Shown: positions 7,962 to 17,480, numbered from the stretch's first letter. The stretch is 64,000 nt of DNA from Campylobacterales bacterium (GCA_016938735.1 JAFGUB010000009.1:115737-179736); one strand, 5' to 3'. Notes: generated by a model from the letters alone, not told the origin. Translations and numbers: made by a program.

Positions 7962-9796
7962 AGGGGATCTTTGCTACCCCCGGAGCGCTCTTTTATCTTT
8001 TTGCGCTCTTTCTCAACGCCTTTAGCGATCTGGGCCACAAGATCATCATCCAAAACACCGTCTTCAAGATCTACGACAACGAAACACAGGTGATGCTCAC
8101 CGCCATCATCAACGCGCTGATGCTTATCCCTTTTATCGCGCTTTTTACTCCATCAGGCTACCTCGCCGACAAGTACCCCAAACATCTGATTTTGCGCTAC
8201 GGTGCGCTCTTTGCACTGGCCGTTACCCTGCTCATTACGCTGTGTTATTACATGGGGTGGTTCTGGGCGGCCTTTTGGCTCACCTTTGTGATGGGGGCGC
8301 AAAGCGCCATCTACGGCCCCGCCAAATACGGCTATATCAAAGAGCTCTTTGGCAATGAGCGCATCAGCGCGGGCAATGCACTGGTGCAATCGGGTACGAC
8401 GGTGGCGATTTTAAGTGGGATTATCGCCTATACGGTGTTGTTTGAGCTGCGTCTAAGCGGTGATGAGACAAACGAAGCGGAGATTTTACGCCATATCGCG
8501 CCGCTGGGGTGGTTGCTGGTGGCCGGCTCGGTGCTGGAGTATCTTTTTGCATACCGCTTACCCGATAAACAGGGCTTACATGTAAAGAAACGCTTCGATA
8601 CACGCCGCTACCTCAGAGGCTACTATCTGCGTAAAAATCTCAAAGCGACCCTGCGCAAACGTGAGATTGCCGTTGCCATCGTCGCGCTCTCACTCTTTTG
8701 GTCGATCTCGCAGGTGATTTTGGCGGCCTTTGGGGCGTATGCCAAGGCACATCTGGGGATGCAAAACGCCATTATGGTGCAAGGGCTGATGGCGCTTGCG
8801 GCGATCGGTATCATCCTTGGCAGTGTGGTTGCGGCGCATATTTCGCGGCGCTACATCCATAAAGGGCTGATTCCGCTCGGCTCTTTGGGGCTCACCCTGT
8901 GCGTCTGGCTGCTGCCGATGCTTGATTCCGCATGGGCGATTGCGGTGACGTTTAGCGGTTTTGGACTCTTTGCGGGCTTCTTTATCGTTCCGCTCAACGC
9001 TTACATCCAGCAACACGCCCCAAGAGCGCATCTAGGCACCATCTTAGCGGGCAACAACTTTATCCAGCACATCTCTATGGCGCTCTTTTTGGGCCTCATT
9101 ACCCTCTTTAGCTACTACGGGCTCGATCCGGTCGCGCTCTTTTATTTGATGGGCGCTTTGGGGTTGGTGATGAGTCTCTATCTGCTGCGGCGTCATCTGG
9201 ACTGGTTTGTCTGGGTACTCATCGAACTGCTGTTGAGCGTACGCTACAAAATCATCTACGAAAACGCCCATCTGGTCCCCCAAGAGGGCGGGGTACTGCT
9301 GCTGGGCAATCATATCAGCTGGATCGACTGGGTGCTGGCGCAGTTTCCCATCGAGCGGCGCATCCGCTTCGTGATGGATCGGGGGATCTACCGCTGGCCG
9401 GTGCTGCACTATCTGTGGCGGCTGGGGCGGGCGATTCCCATCTCCGAGAAAGGGAGCAAAGACGCCTTTGCCGAGGCCAGAGCGGCGCTGCGCACTGGCG
9501 AACTGCTGGGGTATTACCCGGAAGGGATGATTAGCTATAGTGGTGAGATGAGCCCTTTTAGACGGGGCTTCGAGTTGATCGCCAAAGGGATTCCTGCTAC
9601 AATCTCACCCTATTACATCGGTGGTATTTACGGCAGTTTCCCCTTTTCGCGCGCTCAAAAACGCTTGGTGCAAGAGCGTTCGCTTTGGCGTCGCGTGATT
9701 CGGGTACGCTTTGGAGTGCCGCTTGGTATCGACAGCGACGCCGCCGCCGTCCAAGCGGCCGTCACCGCACTCAAGGAAGATAATGGCCCTCAATAA
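7958..9796 (+). CDS. MFS transporter fused to lysophospholipid acyltransferase
   Basis: A 612-residue fusion. Residues 1-400 form a 12-helix MFS domain resembling the lysophospholipid flippase LplT. Residues 420-605 are a PlsC/LPLAT domain with the NHxxxxD box (GNHISWIDW) and the PEGM substrate motif (YYPEGMISYSG). The acyl-ACP synthetase domain of LplT-Aas proteins is missing. It probably imports lysophospholipid and re-acylates it at the inner membrane. It overlaps its neighbours on both sides, including dgkA, which fits a phospholipid-recycling operon. Confidence 0.88.
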   Translation: MKGIFATPGALFYLFALFLNAFSDLGHKIIIQNTVFKIYDNETQVMLTAIINALMLIPFIALFTPSGYLADKYPKHLILRYGALFALAVTLLITLCYYMGWFWAAFWLTFVMGAQSAIYGPAKYGYIKELFGNERISAGNALVQSGTTVAILSGIIAYTVLFELRLSGDETNEAEILRHIAPLGWLLVAGSVLEYLFAYRLPDKQGLHVKKRFDTRRYLRGYYLRKNLKATLRKREIAVAIVALSLFWSISQVILAAFGAYAKAHLGMQNAIMVQGLMALAAIGIILGSVVAAHISRRYIHKGLIPLGSLGLTLCVWLLPMLDSAWAIAVTFSGFGLFAGFFIVPLNAYIQQHAPRAHLGTILAGNNFIQHISMALFLGLITLFSYYGLDPVALFYLMGALGLVMSLYLLRRHLDWFVWVLIELLLSVRYKIIYENAHLVPQEGGVLLLGNHISWIDWVLAQFPIERRIRFVMDRGIYRWPVLHYLWRLGRAIPISEKGSKDAFAEARAALRTGELLGYYPEGMISYSGEMSPFRRGFELIAKGIPATISPYYIGGIYGSFPFSRAQKRLVQERSLWRRVIRVRFGVPLGIDSDAAAVQAAVTALKEDNGPQ

Positions 9797-10154
9797 ACCG
9801 CGCTACACTCTCTTTAAAAATACCACCTATGCCCTAAACGGCCTGATCGAGGTGGCCAAACACGAAAACTCCTTCAAACTGCAACTGGTACTGTTCGCAG
9901 TGATGAGTGTGGTGGCGTGGTATCTGCCCATCGACTTTGCTTACGCCGCGATTTTGTGGATTTCGCTTTTTATCCCCATCATGGCTGAGATTGCTAACTC
10001 TGCGGTGGAGCGCGTCGTGGACCTGGTAACGATGGAGCATCATGAGCTTGCCAAACGCGCCAAAGACGCGGGCGCGGCGCTGGTCTTTGTCTCTTTGCTT
10101 TTTACTGCTGCGATCTGGTTGTGCGTGCTCATTGTGGCGTTTGGGTTTTTGTAG
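9783..10154 (+). CDS. dgkA: Diacylglycerol kinase
   Basis: A 123-residue protein with three membrane helices. The DgkA signature is clear: GLIEVAKHENSFKLQ near the start and EIANSAVERVVDLVT, containing the catalytic and metal-binding Glu residues. It phosphorylates diacylglycerol to phosphatidic acid in the inner membrane. The start at 9783 lies inside the end of the acyltransferase gene (14-bp overlap), so the two are translated together. Both act in phospholipid turnover. Confidence 0.95.
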   Translation: MALNKPRYTLFKNTTYALNGLIEVAKHENSFKLQLVLFAVMSVVAWYLPIDFAYAAILWISLFIPIMAEIANSAVERVVDLVTMEHHELAKRAKDAGAALVFVSLLFTAAIWLCVLIVAFGFL

Positions 10155-10211
10155 GCCGAAGGCCGTTTGGGCCAAACGTTAACGAGAGATGCGTATTGTA
10201 AAAAATTGCCG

Positions 10212-10217
10212 TATAAT
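10212..10217 (+). promoter_or_regulatory. Probable -10 box upstream of the repeat-tail gene
   Basis: A perfect TATAAT lies about 95 bp before the start at 10313. No clear -35 is seen, which is common for sigma-70 promoters in Campylobacterota. The 158-bp gap between dgkA and this gene otherwise holds no ORF that I support. Confidence 0.5.
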
Positions 10218-10312
10218 GCGCTATCTATTTATCCGCGCTTATGCCCTGCGTTTGCGAGCTGTGATCAACTGCTCGTGCGTCTTGCTCCAAGGCCGATTCC
10301 CAAGGAACTTCC

Positions 10313-11554
10313 ATGTCTGTCCTCTCTATTAAACGTCATAACCACCGTGTCTATTTTTGCGATCTTGAGCGTCAAGAGGAGATGCTTTTATTGCTCTGTA
10401 CGCAACATGAAGCGCACTCGATCGCACTGCTGAGCGAAACGCCCCTTGCTTTTACTCCGCCTGAGGGCGTCGTTATGCACACGCCGCACACTATTGATCG
10501 CATTTTTGATGTGATCATCAGCATCGATCTGCCCGAAACACCCGAGCGCTACATCGCCAGATTGGCCCACGCTTCGAGTTACGCTTTTGTGCTGGTACCC
10601 CAAGAGCGGATGTCGCTGCTCTATCCCATCGAGCAGATTTTAGGGCGCTCATTGGTGCAAGAGCGCATCGAGGGCTTTGCCGAAGCGATCCCCCAAAAGC
10701 CAGTTGCCGAAGAGCGGGTTTGGGTCATCGACCGCGAAGCCATGAAGAGCGAGCGCGGTGACAAACCGCAGCGCTCAGGCGAGAAGGGGCGCTCAAAATA
10801 TATGGGCAAAGACGCGCAGGGCAAAGCGACCTTCGAGGGCAAATCAGGCGAGCGCAACCACCGTTTTGACGGTAAGCCTAGAAGCGATAGCGACCGCGCC
10901 GAGCGCAAACCCTACCGTGATGAAAAGCGCCCTTATGACTCCGAAAAGAAGCCTTATGACGGGGAGAGAAAACGCTTTGACCCAGAGCGAAAACCCTTTA
11001 ATGGTGAGAAAAAGCCCTACAACGGGCCTAGAAAACCTTATGAGGGCGAGAAAAAGCCTTATGACGGTGAGAAAAGAGCTTTTGACGGGCCACGCAAACC
11101 TTATGACGGCGAACGAAAACCTTATAACGGTGAGAAAAGAGGCTTTGACGGGCCGCGTAAACCTTATGATGGTGAGAAAAGAGGCTTTGACGGCCCACGT
11201 AAACCTTATGATGGTGAGAAAAAATCTTTTGACGGTCCGCGTAAGCCTTATGACGGCGAAAAAAAACCTTACAACGGTGAGCGAAAACCTTATGACGGCG
11301 AAAAAAAGTCTTTCAATGGCCCGCGTAAACCTTATGACGGTGAACGCAAATCCTTCGACGGCGAGAAAAAATCCTTTGATGGCCCGCGCAAGCCCTATGA
11401 TCCTTCCAAAAAGAAGCCTTTTGGCGGTGAGCGCAAAGAGGGTCGATCCTTTGACAAGCCTAAAAACTTTGATACGTCACACAGCGCATCCAAGCCAAAT
11501 CCATCTGGCCGCGCACCCAAAAAATTCCCCTTCAAAGGGCCCAAAAAACCCTAG
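10313..11554 (+). CDS. Degenerate RNA-helicase C-lobe with basic repeat tail
   Basis: A 413-residue protein in two parts. Residues 1-125 resemble the last half of a DEAD-box helicase C-terminal lobe: a IIS-IDLPETPERYIAR stretch, then VLVPQERMSLLYPIEQILG and an IEGF end. The family's arginine-finger motif (usually RxGRxxR) reads as RLAHASS, so no ATPase activity is expected, and the whole first lobe is absent. Residues 195-365 are tandem KPYDGE-type repeats, highly basic with regular Tyr or Phe, like the RNA-binding tails of cold-shock helicases. It may bind RNA. A GGAA ribosome site precedes the start. Confidence 0.6.
   Translation: MSVLSIKRHNHRVYFCDLERQEEMLLLLCTQHEAHSIALLSETPLAFTPPEGVVMHTPHTIDRIFDVIISIDLPETPERYIARLAHASSYAFVLVPQERMSLLYPIEQILGRSLVQERIEGFAEAIPQKPVAEERVWVIDREAMKSERGDKPQRSGEKGRSKYMGKDAQGKATFEGKSGERNHRFDGKPRSDSDRAERKPYRDEKRPYDSEKKPYDGERKRFDPERKPFNGEKKPYNGPRKPYEGEKKPYDGEKRAFDGPRKPYDGERKPYNGEKRGFDGPRKPYDGEKRGFDGPRKPYDGEKKSFDGPRKPYDGEKKPYNGERKPYDGEKKSFNGPRKPYDGERKSFDGEKKSFDGPRKPYDPSKKKPFGGERKEGRSFDKPKNFDTSHSASKPNPSGRAPKKFPFKGPKKP
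10901..11430 (+). repeat. Tandem repeat coding for KPYDGE/RxFDGP units
   Basis: About 530 bp of imperfect 24-bp units (often paired as 48 bp). They encode alternating KPYDGEK and FDGPR blocks in the tail of the helicase-like protein. Neighbouring units differ mainly at third codon positions, so the protein repeat is under selection while the DNA is likely to expand and contract. Confidence 0.85.
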
Positions 11555-12243
11555 TCTTCTCTAATGCCAAAGAGACGCCACGGCTGCGCGTAGACGCTCT
11601 CTAGCGCCGCTTGACACTCCGCACTCCCAAAACGCAGCCCCTCTTGGGGCTTACATGTCAAGCAAATCTCCTCATCTTGATAGACAAAGCGCAAGGCGTA
11701 GGCGTGCAGATAACCCCGATCCTCTTTGCGTGCTTCGGTAGCGTCGGCGTAGCGCTCGTCTCCGGCGATCGGCGCACCGAGGCTTTTGAGCGCAACGCGG
11801 ATCTGATGGGTTTTTCCGGTATGGGGTTTGATGAGAAAGAGCCGCTCGTGCGGACGCAAGGCGGTAGAGACGAACTGCGTTAGGGCAGGGTGGTTACATG
11901 TAGCCAGCAGCTTGTAACTGCCCCGACGCGACGCTGCCATGTCTCCCTTGACCCAGCCTTGCTTCTTTTTGGGGCGGCGCAGGCTGATAGCAAGATAGTA
12001 TTTTTCGATCAAGCGACGCTCAAAGAGATTGGTCAAGGTCGCTGCGGCGTGTGGAGTTTTGGCCAAAATGAGCAGCCCCGAGGTCATCTTATCGAGCCGA
12101 TGGACGCTGTAAAGCTTTGCTCCTGTGAGCTCTTCGGCCAGTACGACCGCCCCCTTGCCGCTTTCGCTGTGAAAACTTAGCCCCGCGCTTTTGTCGAAAA
12201 TAAGAAAATCGGGATGATCAAACAGTATGTGAAGCTCAGACAT
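11551..12243 (-). CDS. RluA-family pseudouridine synthase
   Basis: A 230-residue enzyme with the catalytic HRLDKMTSG motif and the HTGKTHQIRVALKSLG segment. The short length, absent S4 domain and the FDHPDFLIFDKSAGLSFH start resemble the TIGR01621-type subgroup, whose RNA target is unknown. It converges on the helicase-like gene with a 4-bp overlap. It is distinct from TruC at 4100-4840. Confidence 0.85.
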   Translation of the reverse strand: MSELHILFDHPDFLIFDKSAGLSFHSESGKGAVVLAEELTGAKLYSVHRLDKMTSGLLILAKTPHAAATLTNLFERRLIEKYYLAISLRRPKKKQGWVKGDMAASRRGSYKLLATCNHPALTQFVSTALRPHERLFLIKPHTGKTHQIRVALKSLGAPIAGDERYADATEARKEDRGYLHAYALRFVYQDEEICLTCKPQEGLRFGSAECQAALESVYAQPWRLFGIRED

Positions 12244-12287
12244 GCGCCATCATAACACGTTCAGACGAAACGCGCTACACTCCGCGC

Positions 12288-12902
12288 ATGAAACGCGAAC
12301 CTTTTTTGTATCAAAGCGCCTGCAAAGAGTGCGGGGTGGTGCTCAGCTACGACAAAAGCGACACTTATCACCACTACTACTGCCCCAGATGCGGGGCTTT
12401 GGTGTATGCCTCCGGTGAGCGTTTTATCCGCGTCATCATCATGGCGCTGAGCGCCTTGATCGCTTTTTTCCCGACGCTTTTTATGCCCATCTTGACGCTG
12501 GAGATGGCCGATCAGACTGTCTCTACGACGCTTTTGGGAGTCGTACGGCAGATTTTTAATGAAGGCAATCCTGCCATCGGTTTGATGGTGGGGATGACGG
12601 GGATGATGATTCCGCTTTTGATGATGACGCTCTTGCTTTTAATGTTGATACCCCTGCATTTTCGCCAACGCCCCTTACATTTACGCGCACTCTTTCAGAT
12701 CTATTCCTCCTTGCGGCGCTGGGGAATGGCGGAGGTCTATCTCATCAGTATCCCCGTCTCGATGATTAAGCTCGATACCATGGGGGATCTCTCGATCGAT
12801 CCGGGATTTTATCTCTTTTTTTATTTTCTAATTTGCTTTTACATCGCCGTTTTGTGGTTCAATCCTGACGATTTATGGCACGGAGATGCACTTGCTCACT
12901 GA
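12288..12902 (+). CDS. LetA/PqiA-like membrane protein, first half
   Basis: A 204-residue protein. An N-terminal zinc ribbon (CKECGVV...YCPRCGALVY) is followed by about four membrane helices. In E. coli LetA (YebS) and PqiA, two such ribbon-plus-helix modules are joined in one protein; here each is its own gene. It probably forms the inner-membrane part of the LetAB lipid transport system with the next two genes. The next gene begins within its last 17 bp. Confidence 0.85.
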   Translation: MKREPFLYQSACKECGVVLSYDKSDTYHHYYCPRCGALVYASGERFIRVIIMALSALIAFFPTLFMPILTLEMADQTVSTTLLGVVRQIFNEGNPAIGLMVGMTGMMIPLLMMTLLLLMLIPLHFRQRPLHLRALFQIYSSLRRWGMAEVYLISIPVSMIKLDTMGDLSIDPGFYLFFYFLICFYIAVLWFNPDDLWHGDALAH

Positions 12903-13491
12903 TATCGAAGCGGGTAAAACCCTCTGTTTGGAGTGCGAGTGGCTCAGCGACGAGGATGAGCGTACATGTACGCAATGCGGGGCACGCATTCATCAGCGCA
13001 AACCCTTCTCCTTGCTACGCACCTGGAGCTATACGATTGCCGCGCTGCTTTTTTTGATCCCGGCCAATCTGTTGCCGATGATGGTCATTACTAAACTGGG
13101 CATCGATGAGGGCAATACGATCCTTGAGGGGGTCATCTATTTTGTGCGCCATGGGGAGATGAGTATCGGAATTATTATCTTCATTGCCAGTATTATCGTG
13201 CCGCTCTTTAAGATTGCGGCACTCTTTTTTTTGCTGCTGGTTGCACAGCTAGGCATCACGGATCAGGCTAAAAATGGCGTGCGGCTCTTTCGGTTGATTG
13301 AGCGTATCGGCAAGTGGTCGTTGCTCGATATCTTCGTGGTGGCGATCATGATTGCGATGGTGCAGTTTCAAAACCTCGCCTCGGTCAAGGCCGGAGGGGC
13401 GGCGTTTGCCTTTGGGGTAGCGGTTTTTTTGACCATGATGGCCACAGAAGCCTTTGACCCTAGATTGATGTTTGACAAGGAGAAAACATGA
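12886..13491 (+). CDS. LetA/PqiA-like membrane protein, second half
   Basis: A 201-residue protein with a second zinc ribbon (CLECEWL...CTQCGARIHQRKP) and about four membrane helices. It corresponds to the C-terminal module of LetA/PqiA. Both reading frames are intact and overlap by 17 bp, so this looks like a real two-gene arrangement and not a sequencing break. The stop overlaps the MCE gene by 4 bp, indicating one operon. Confidence 0.85.
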   Translation: MHLLTDIEAGKTLCLECEWLSDEDERTCTQCGARIHQRKPFSLLRTWSYTIAALLFLIPANLLPMMVITKLGIDEGNTILEGVIYFVRHGEMSIGIIIFIASIIVPLFKIAALFFLLLVAQLGITDQAKNGVRLFRLIERIGKWSLLDIFVVAIMIAMVQFQNLASVKAGGAAFAFGVAVFLTMMATEAFDPRLMFDKEKT

Positions 13492-16142
13492 GCGTAGAAC
13501 CGATCAAAAAACGCCCTACCGTTACCTATGTGGTGTGGGTCATCCCATTACTGGCCGTCTTTTTGGCTTTTTGGATGCTCTATAAATTTTACAGCGAACA
13601 AGGTGAGGAGATTGTCGTCACCTTCAAAGATGGCAGCGGTCTGATCGAGCGCAAAAGTCTGCTCAAATACAAGGGGACCGTGGTCGGGCATGTCACCGAC
13701 ATTGCATTGAGCGCCGATGATATCTCCAAAGTGGACGTTACCTTCTCTGTTTCTAAAAACGCCATCAAAGCGGTGGCACGAGAGGGCAACGAATTTTGGA
13801 AGGTCAAACCCAAGGTGACACTGACCGAAGTTTCGGGTCTGGAGACCATCGTCGGAGGGCTTTATGTTGAAATTTTTCCGGCAGATAAAACCATCGAAGG
13901 GCTTCAAAAATTGGCGCCTAAGTACCGCTTCGTCGCCTCCGATCAAAAGCCTGTCGACCACCTCCATCCTGGGTTGACGCTGGTGTTACACGATAGGGAG
14001 GGGCGTTTTGGTATCGATACGCCCGTGATTTACAAGAAGTTTATCGTCGGCCGTATTTCTGAGCGCAATTTGGTGGGCGAGGGGGTGGAGTATGTGGTCT
14101 ATATTGACGCCGAATACAAGCACCTCATCAATACGCAAACCAAATTCTGGGGAATTGAGGGTGTGGAGTTCAAAGCATCTTTGGCCGGAGTTTCGCTCAA
14201 GGTTGATTCGCTCGCTTCCTTGGTCGCCGGTGGAATCACCTTTGAAAGCCCCTCTTGTGACGGTTTGGATTGCATTCCGGAACCGTCGCATAACTATCTG
14301 CTTTATAATGATCGCGCTTCGACTTTTTATGACGCACGTACTATCACCCTACGCGCCGCAAAGGCATGGAACATCGATCCGCAACTTAGCCTCATCTATC
14401 ACAAAGGGGTTGAGGCCGGAAAGATCGAGTCCCTCGCCTACGATCCCAAAAGCGAAACAACCCTTTTTGAGATCCGTCTAAAGGGTGAGTTTGCCCGTTT
14501 GATCAAAGATGAGGCTTACTTTTGGGTGGTTGCGCCGCAACTCTCCCTCTCCGGCGTTTCAGGGTTAGACGCCATCGCCAAGGGGCCGTATATCAGCTTT
14601 GAAGCCGTCGGCGAGAGCAGCGTGAATGGATGCTTTAAGCTGCATGAATCGCCGCCGCGCCGCAAGGGGACGGTGGTGACGCTAGAGGCGCAGAGTGCGG
14701 GGAGTCTGCGTGTGGGCAGCGTACTGTATTATAAAGCAATGGAGGCAGGCACGGTTGAGGCGCTGCGCCTTGGAGGTGAAGGGGTGGAGGTTGATGTCCG
14801 CATGGATGAGGCGTATGCGCATCTGCTGAGAGATGAGAGCCTTTTTTATGAGCTTCAGGCGGTGCAGATGCGTATGGGTGCCGACGGTTTTGAGTTCAAG
14901 GCGGCGACCTTGGGCGCGATGCTGCAAGGGGGGATCGGTTTTGAGACGCCAAGCGGTGCCAAAGCGCTGAGCAAAAGCCGTTTTACCCTCTATCCCGACA
15001 GCACCGCAGCGCATAAGGCACGCTACTTTAAAGAACAAGGGGTGCAAATCACCCTTACATGTAAGGATGCCAAAGGGCTCAGCGCGGGTGCACCGCTCTA
15101 TTATCAGGGCTTTAAGGCGGGCGAGGTGCTCTCTAGTAGCTTCGATCCTTCGCGCGGCGAGAGTACGCTGACGCTCTTTGTAGCGTCGCGTTTTGCGGCG
15201 CATCTGCCGATGGAGCGGGCGCGCTTTTACTACCGCAGCGCCGTGGATCTGAAGGTCGATTTTCCAAACGTATCGTTACATGTAGGGGAGCTGGGCGGAC
15301 TGCTTGGCGGAGCGGTGGCCTTTGAGCTGCATCCCGAAGCCGACGCGCCTAAGGTGCTAAGGCTCTTTGAAGACCGCGATGAAGCCTTTGATGAGGATTA
15401 CCGCGCGACGCTCTGGCTGAGTGAACGCGGAGGGCTCAAAGAGGGGAGCAAAATCTACTACAAAGGGGTCGAGATCGGGCGGATTGAGGCCTTTGCACTC
15501 GCAAACGACGGGGTTGAGGCGCGTCTGCGCATCGAGCGCGCTCACGCCGATTTGATGCGTGAAGATACGATCATCAGTCTAGGCGCATTTGGATTTTCTC
15601 TGGAGCAGGGGCTGCAAAACCCTTCGGCGCTCATCAGCGGAGAGAGCTTACATGTAAGCCCGGGCAGCGCAGTAAAGCAAGGCAGCTACTACCGGCTCAA
15701 AGATGCCGACGCTCTGGCCAAAATAGAGCGCAAGGGACTACGTCTGGTACTCTCCGCGCCCCGTCGCGGTTCGCTCAAAGAGGGATCACCGCTCTTTTAT
15801 CGGCAGATCAAAATCGGTGATGTCGAATCGTTTCGACTGAGCGACGACATGACGCAAGTGGAGTTCTTGGTCTATATCGACCCTTGCTACGCCCATATCG
15901 TGCGGGAACATTCGCGTTTTTATCAGACGTCGGCGCTGGGGGTGGAGCTGGGCTTTAGCGGGCTGAAGATTCGCACCGAAACGCTTGAGACGATGATGAG
16001 CGGCGGCATCGCGGTTTTAACCCCCGATGAGCCGGGCGCTGCGGTAGCGCCAATGCGCCGCTTTGCGCTCTTTGACGAGGCGCAGGAGTCGTGGCTCTCA
16101 TGGGCCCCCAAGCTGCGCGGTAGCGATCCGATGTGTCAGTAG
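13488..16142 (+). CDS. letB: LetB-like protein with seven MCE domains
   Basis: An 884-residue protein with one N-terminal membrane helix (residues about 13-32) and seven tandem MCE domains. I count seven repeats of the pattern GSGL-ERKSLLKYKG-xVG, at roughly residues 45, 165, 285, 400, 515, 630 and 750. E. coli LetB (YebT) is almost the same length, has seven MCE rings, and forms a tunnel across the periplasm for lipids; PqiB has only three. With the split LetA genes it would move phospholipids between membranes. It contains several TTACATGTAA or near copies. Confidence 0.9.
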   Translation: MSVEPIKKRPTVTYVVWVIPLLAVFLAFWMLYKFYSEQGEEIVVTFKDGSGLIERKSLLKYKGTVVGHVTDIALSADDISKVDVTFSVSKNAIKAVAREGNEFWKVKPKVTLTEVSGLETIVGGLYVEIFPADKTIEGLQKLAPKYRFVASDQKPVDHLHPGLTLVLHDREGRFGIDTPVIYKKFIVGRISERNLVGEGVEYVVYIDAEYKHLINTQTKFWGIEGVEFKASLAGVSLKVDSLASLVAGGITFESPSCDGLDCIPEPSHNYLLYNDRASTFYDARTITLRAAKAWNIDPQLSLIYHKGVEAGKIESLAYDPKSETTLFEIRLKGEFARLIKDEAYFWVVAPQLSLSGVSGLDAIAKGPYISFEAVGESSVNGCFKLHESPPRRKGTVVTLEAQSAGSLRVGSVLYYKAMEAGTVEALRLGGEGVEVDVRMDEAYAHLLRDESLFYELQAVQMRMGADGFEFKAATLGAMLQGGIGFETPSGAKALSKSRFTLYPDSTAAHKARYFKEQGVQITLTCKDAKGLSAGAPLYYQGFKAGEVLSSSFDPSRGESTLTLFVASRFAAHLPMERARFYYRSAVDLKVDFPNVSLHVGELGGLLGGAVAFELHPEADAPKVLRLFEDRDEAFDEDYRATLWLSERGGLKEGSKIYYKGVEIGRIEAFALANDGVEARLRIERAHADLMREDTIISLGAFGFSLEQGLQNPSALISGESLHVSPGSAVKQGSYYRLKDADALAKIERKGLRLVLSAPRRGSLKEGSPLFYRQIKIGDVESFRLSDDMTQVEFLVYIDPCYAHIVREHSRFYQTSALGVELGFSGLKIRTETLETMMSGGIAVLTPDEPGAAVAPMRRFALFDEAQESWLSWAPKLRGSDPMCQ

Positions 16143-16174
16143 CGTGCGGGTTTGAATTGCGCCTTGGGACACAC

Positions 16175-16180
16175 TATAAT
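16175..16180 (+). promoter_or_regulatory. Probable -10 box for nspC
   Basis: A perfect TATAAT lies 33 bp before the nspC start. The spacing allows a short leader with the AAAGAGAT ribosome region. No convincing -35 is visible. Confidence 0.6.
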
Positions 16181-16213
16181 GCCGCATCAAACACTACGAC
16201 ATAAAGAGATACT

Positions 16214-17347
16214 ATGGATTTTTCAACCTTAAGAACCCCCATCTATATCTGCGAAGAGGAGCGCCTTGAGCGCAATCTGCAGCTGCTTGATCGTGTGCAG
16301 CGCGACAGCGGGGCCAAGATCATTTTGGCCCTCAAAGGTTTTGCGATGTGGAGCACTTTTGATCTGGTGGGCAAGTATCTGCACGGCTGCACCGCGAGCG
16401 GTCTTCACGAAGCGCTGCTAGCGAGAGAGAAGATGAACAAAGAGGTACACACCTACTCACCCGCGTTTAAAGAGGAGGATATCGACGAGATCGCCCGCAT
16501 CAGCAACGATATCGTCTTCAATTCACCCGCGCAGTTTCACCAATACGCCTTACATGTAAAGCGCATCAATCCTGCTATTACCTGCTCGCTGCGGGTCAAT
16601 CCCGAGTGCTCCTCCTCTCCCGTCGATCTGTACAACCCCTGCGCGCTCTACAGCCGATTGGGGACGACGAAGGCCAATTTCGACGAATCGATCCTGCCTC
16701 ATCTGGACGGTCTGAATTTTCATGCGCTCTGCGAACAGGACGCCGACGCGCTTGAGGCGGTGGTAGAGGCGTTTGAGGAGAAGTTTGGGAGCTATATCGA
16801 CGGACTCAAATATGTCAATTTCGGCGGCGGCCATCACATCACCCGCGAGGGCTACGATGTAGAGCGGCTGATTCGCATCATTCGTGAGTTTAAAGCCCGC
16901 CACAACGACATCACCGTCTATCTCGAACCCGGCGAAGCGGTGGGGTGGCAGACGGGCTATCTGGTGGCACAGGTGCTGGATATCATTGATAACGACATGA
17001 AACTGGCGATTCTCGACACCTCCGCCGAAGCGCATATGCCCGATACCCTCGCCATGCCCTACCGCGCCATGGTGCGCGGCTCTAGCGAAGCCGGAGCCAA
17101 AGCCTACACCTATCGCTTCGGCGGCAACACCTGTCTGGCCGGAGATATCATGGGTGATTACAGCTTCGATGAGCCCTTACATGTAGGCGATCGGGTGATT
17201 TTTGAAGATCAGATCCACTACACCTTTGTCAAAAACACCACGTTTAACGGCATACGTCTCCCCTCTTTGGGGATTTTACGTCAAGACGGAAGCTTACATG
17301 TAGTGCGTGAATTCGGGTATGAGGATTACAAAAACAGGCTCTCGTGA
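16214..17347 (+). CDS. nspC: Carboxynorspermidine decarboxylase
   Basis: A 377-residue PLP enzyme of the alanine racemase-fold decarboxylases. The PLP lysine is in ALKGFA (about residue 39). Other family motifs include NFGGGHHITR, EPGEAVGW and the cysteine box GNTCLAGDIMGDY. It removes CO2 from carboxyspermidine or carboxynorspermidine to make spermidine-type polyamines, the usual route in Campylobacterota. It is transcribed alone. Its stop codon lies inside the following terminator hairpin. Confidence 0.95.
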   Translation: MDFSTLRTPIYICEEERLERNLQLLDRVQRDSGAKIILALKGFAMWSTFDLVGKYLHGCTASGLHEALLAREKMNKEVHTYSPAFKEEDIDEIARISNDIVFNSPAQFHQYALHVKRINPAITCSLRVNPECSSSPVDLYNPCALYSRLGTTKANFDESILPHLDGLNFHALCEQDADALEAVVEAFEEKFGSYIDGLKYVNFGGGHHITREGYDVERLIRIIREFKARHNDITVYLEPGEAVGWQTGYLVAQVLDIIDNDMKLAILDTSAEAHMPDTLAMPYRAMVRGSSEAGAKAYTYRFGGNTCLAGDIMGDYSFDEPLHVGDRVIFEDQIHYTFVKNTTFNGIRLPSLGILRQDGSLHVVREFGYEDYKNRLS

Positions 17348-17356
17348 GCCTGTTTT
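17331..17356. terminator. Bidirectional intrinsic terminator after nspC
   Basis: A 7-bp perfect stem, CAGGCTC and GAGCCTG, encloses the tetraloop TCGT. It is flanked by AAAA on the left and TTTT on the right, so it can terminate both nspC and the convergent lipoprotein gene. The nspC TGA is at the edge of the loop. Confidence 0.85.
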
Positions 17357-17480
17357 AGATGCCATATAGGGGAATGAGCGTGTACGATTCGCTTCCGCCT
17401 GTCACGTTATACAAAAGCACTTCGACGGCCACTTCGCTGGTGTTGTTGTAGGTATAGACTTTGTTGTTGAGGTAGAGTTT

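Noticed and set aside
12288..13491. Frameshifted single LetA gene
   Set aside because: Both frames begin with their own zinc ribbon and start codon, and overlap cleanly; a true split is more likely than a sequence error.
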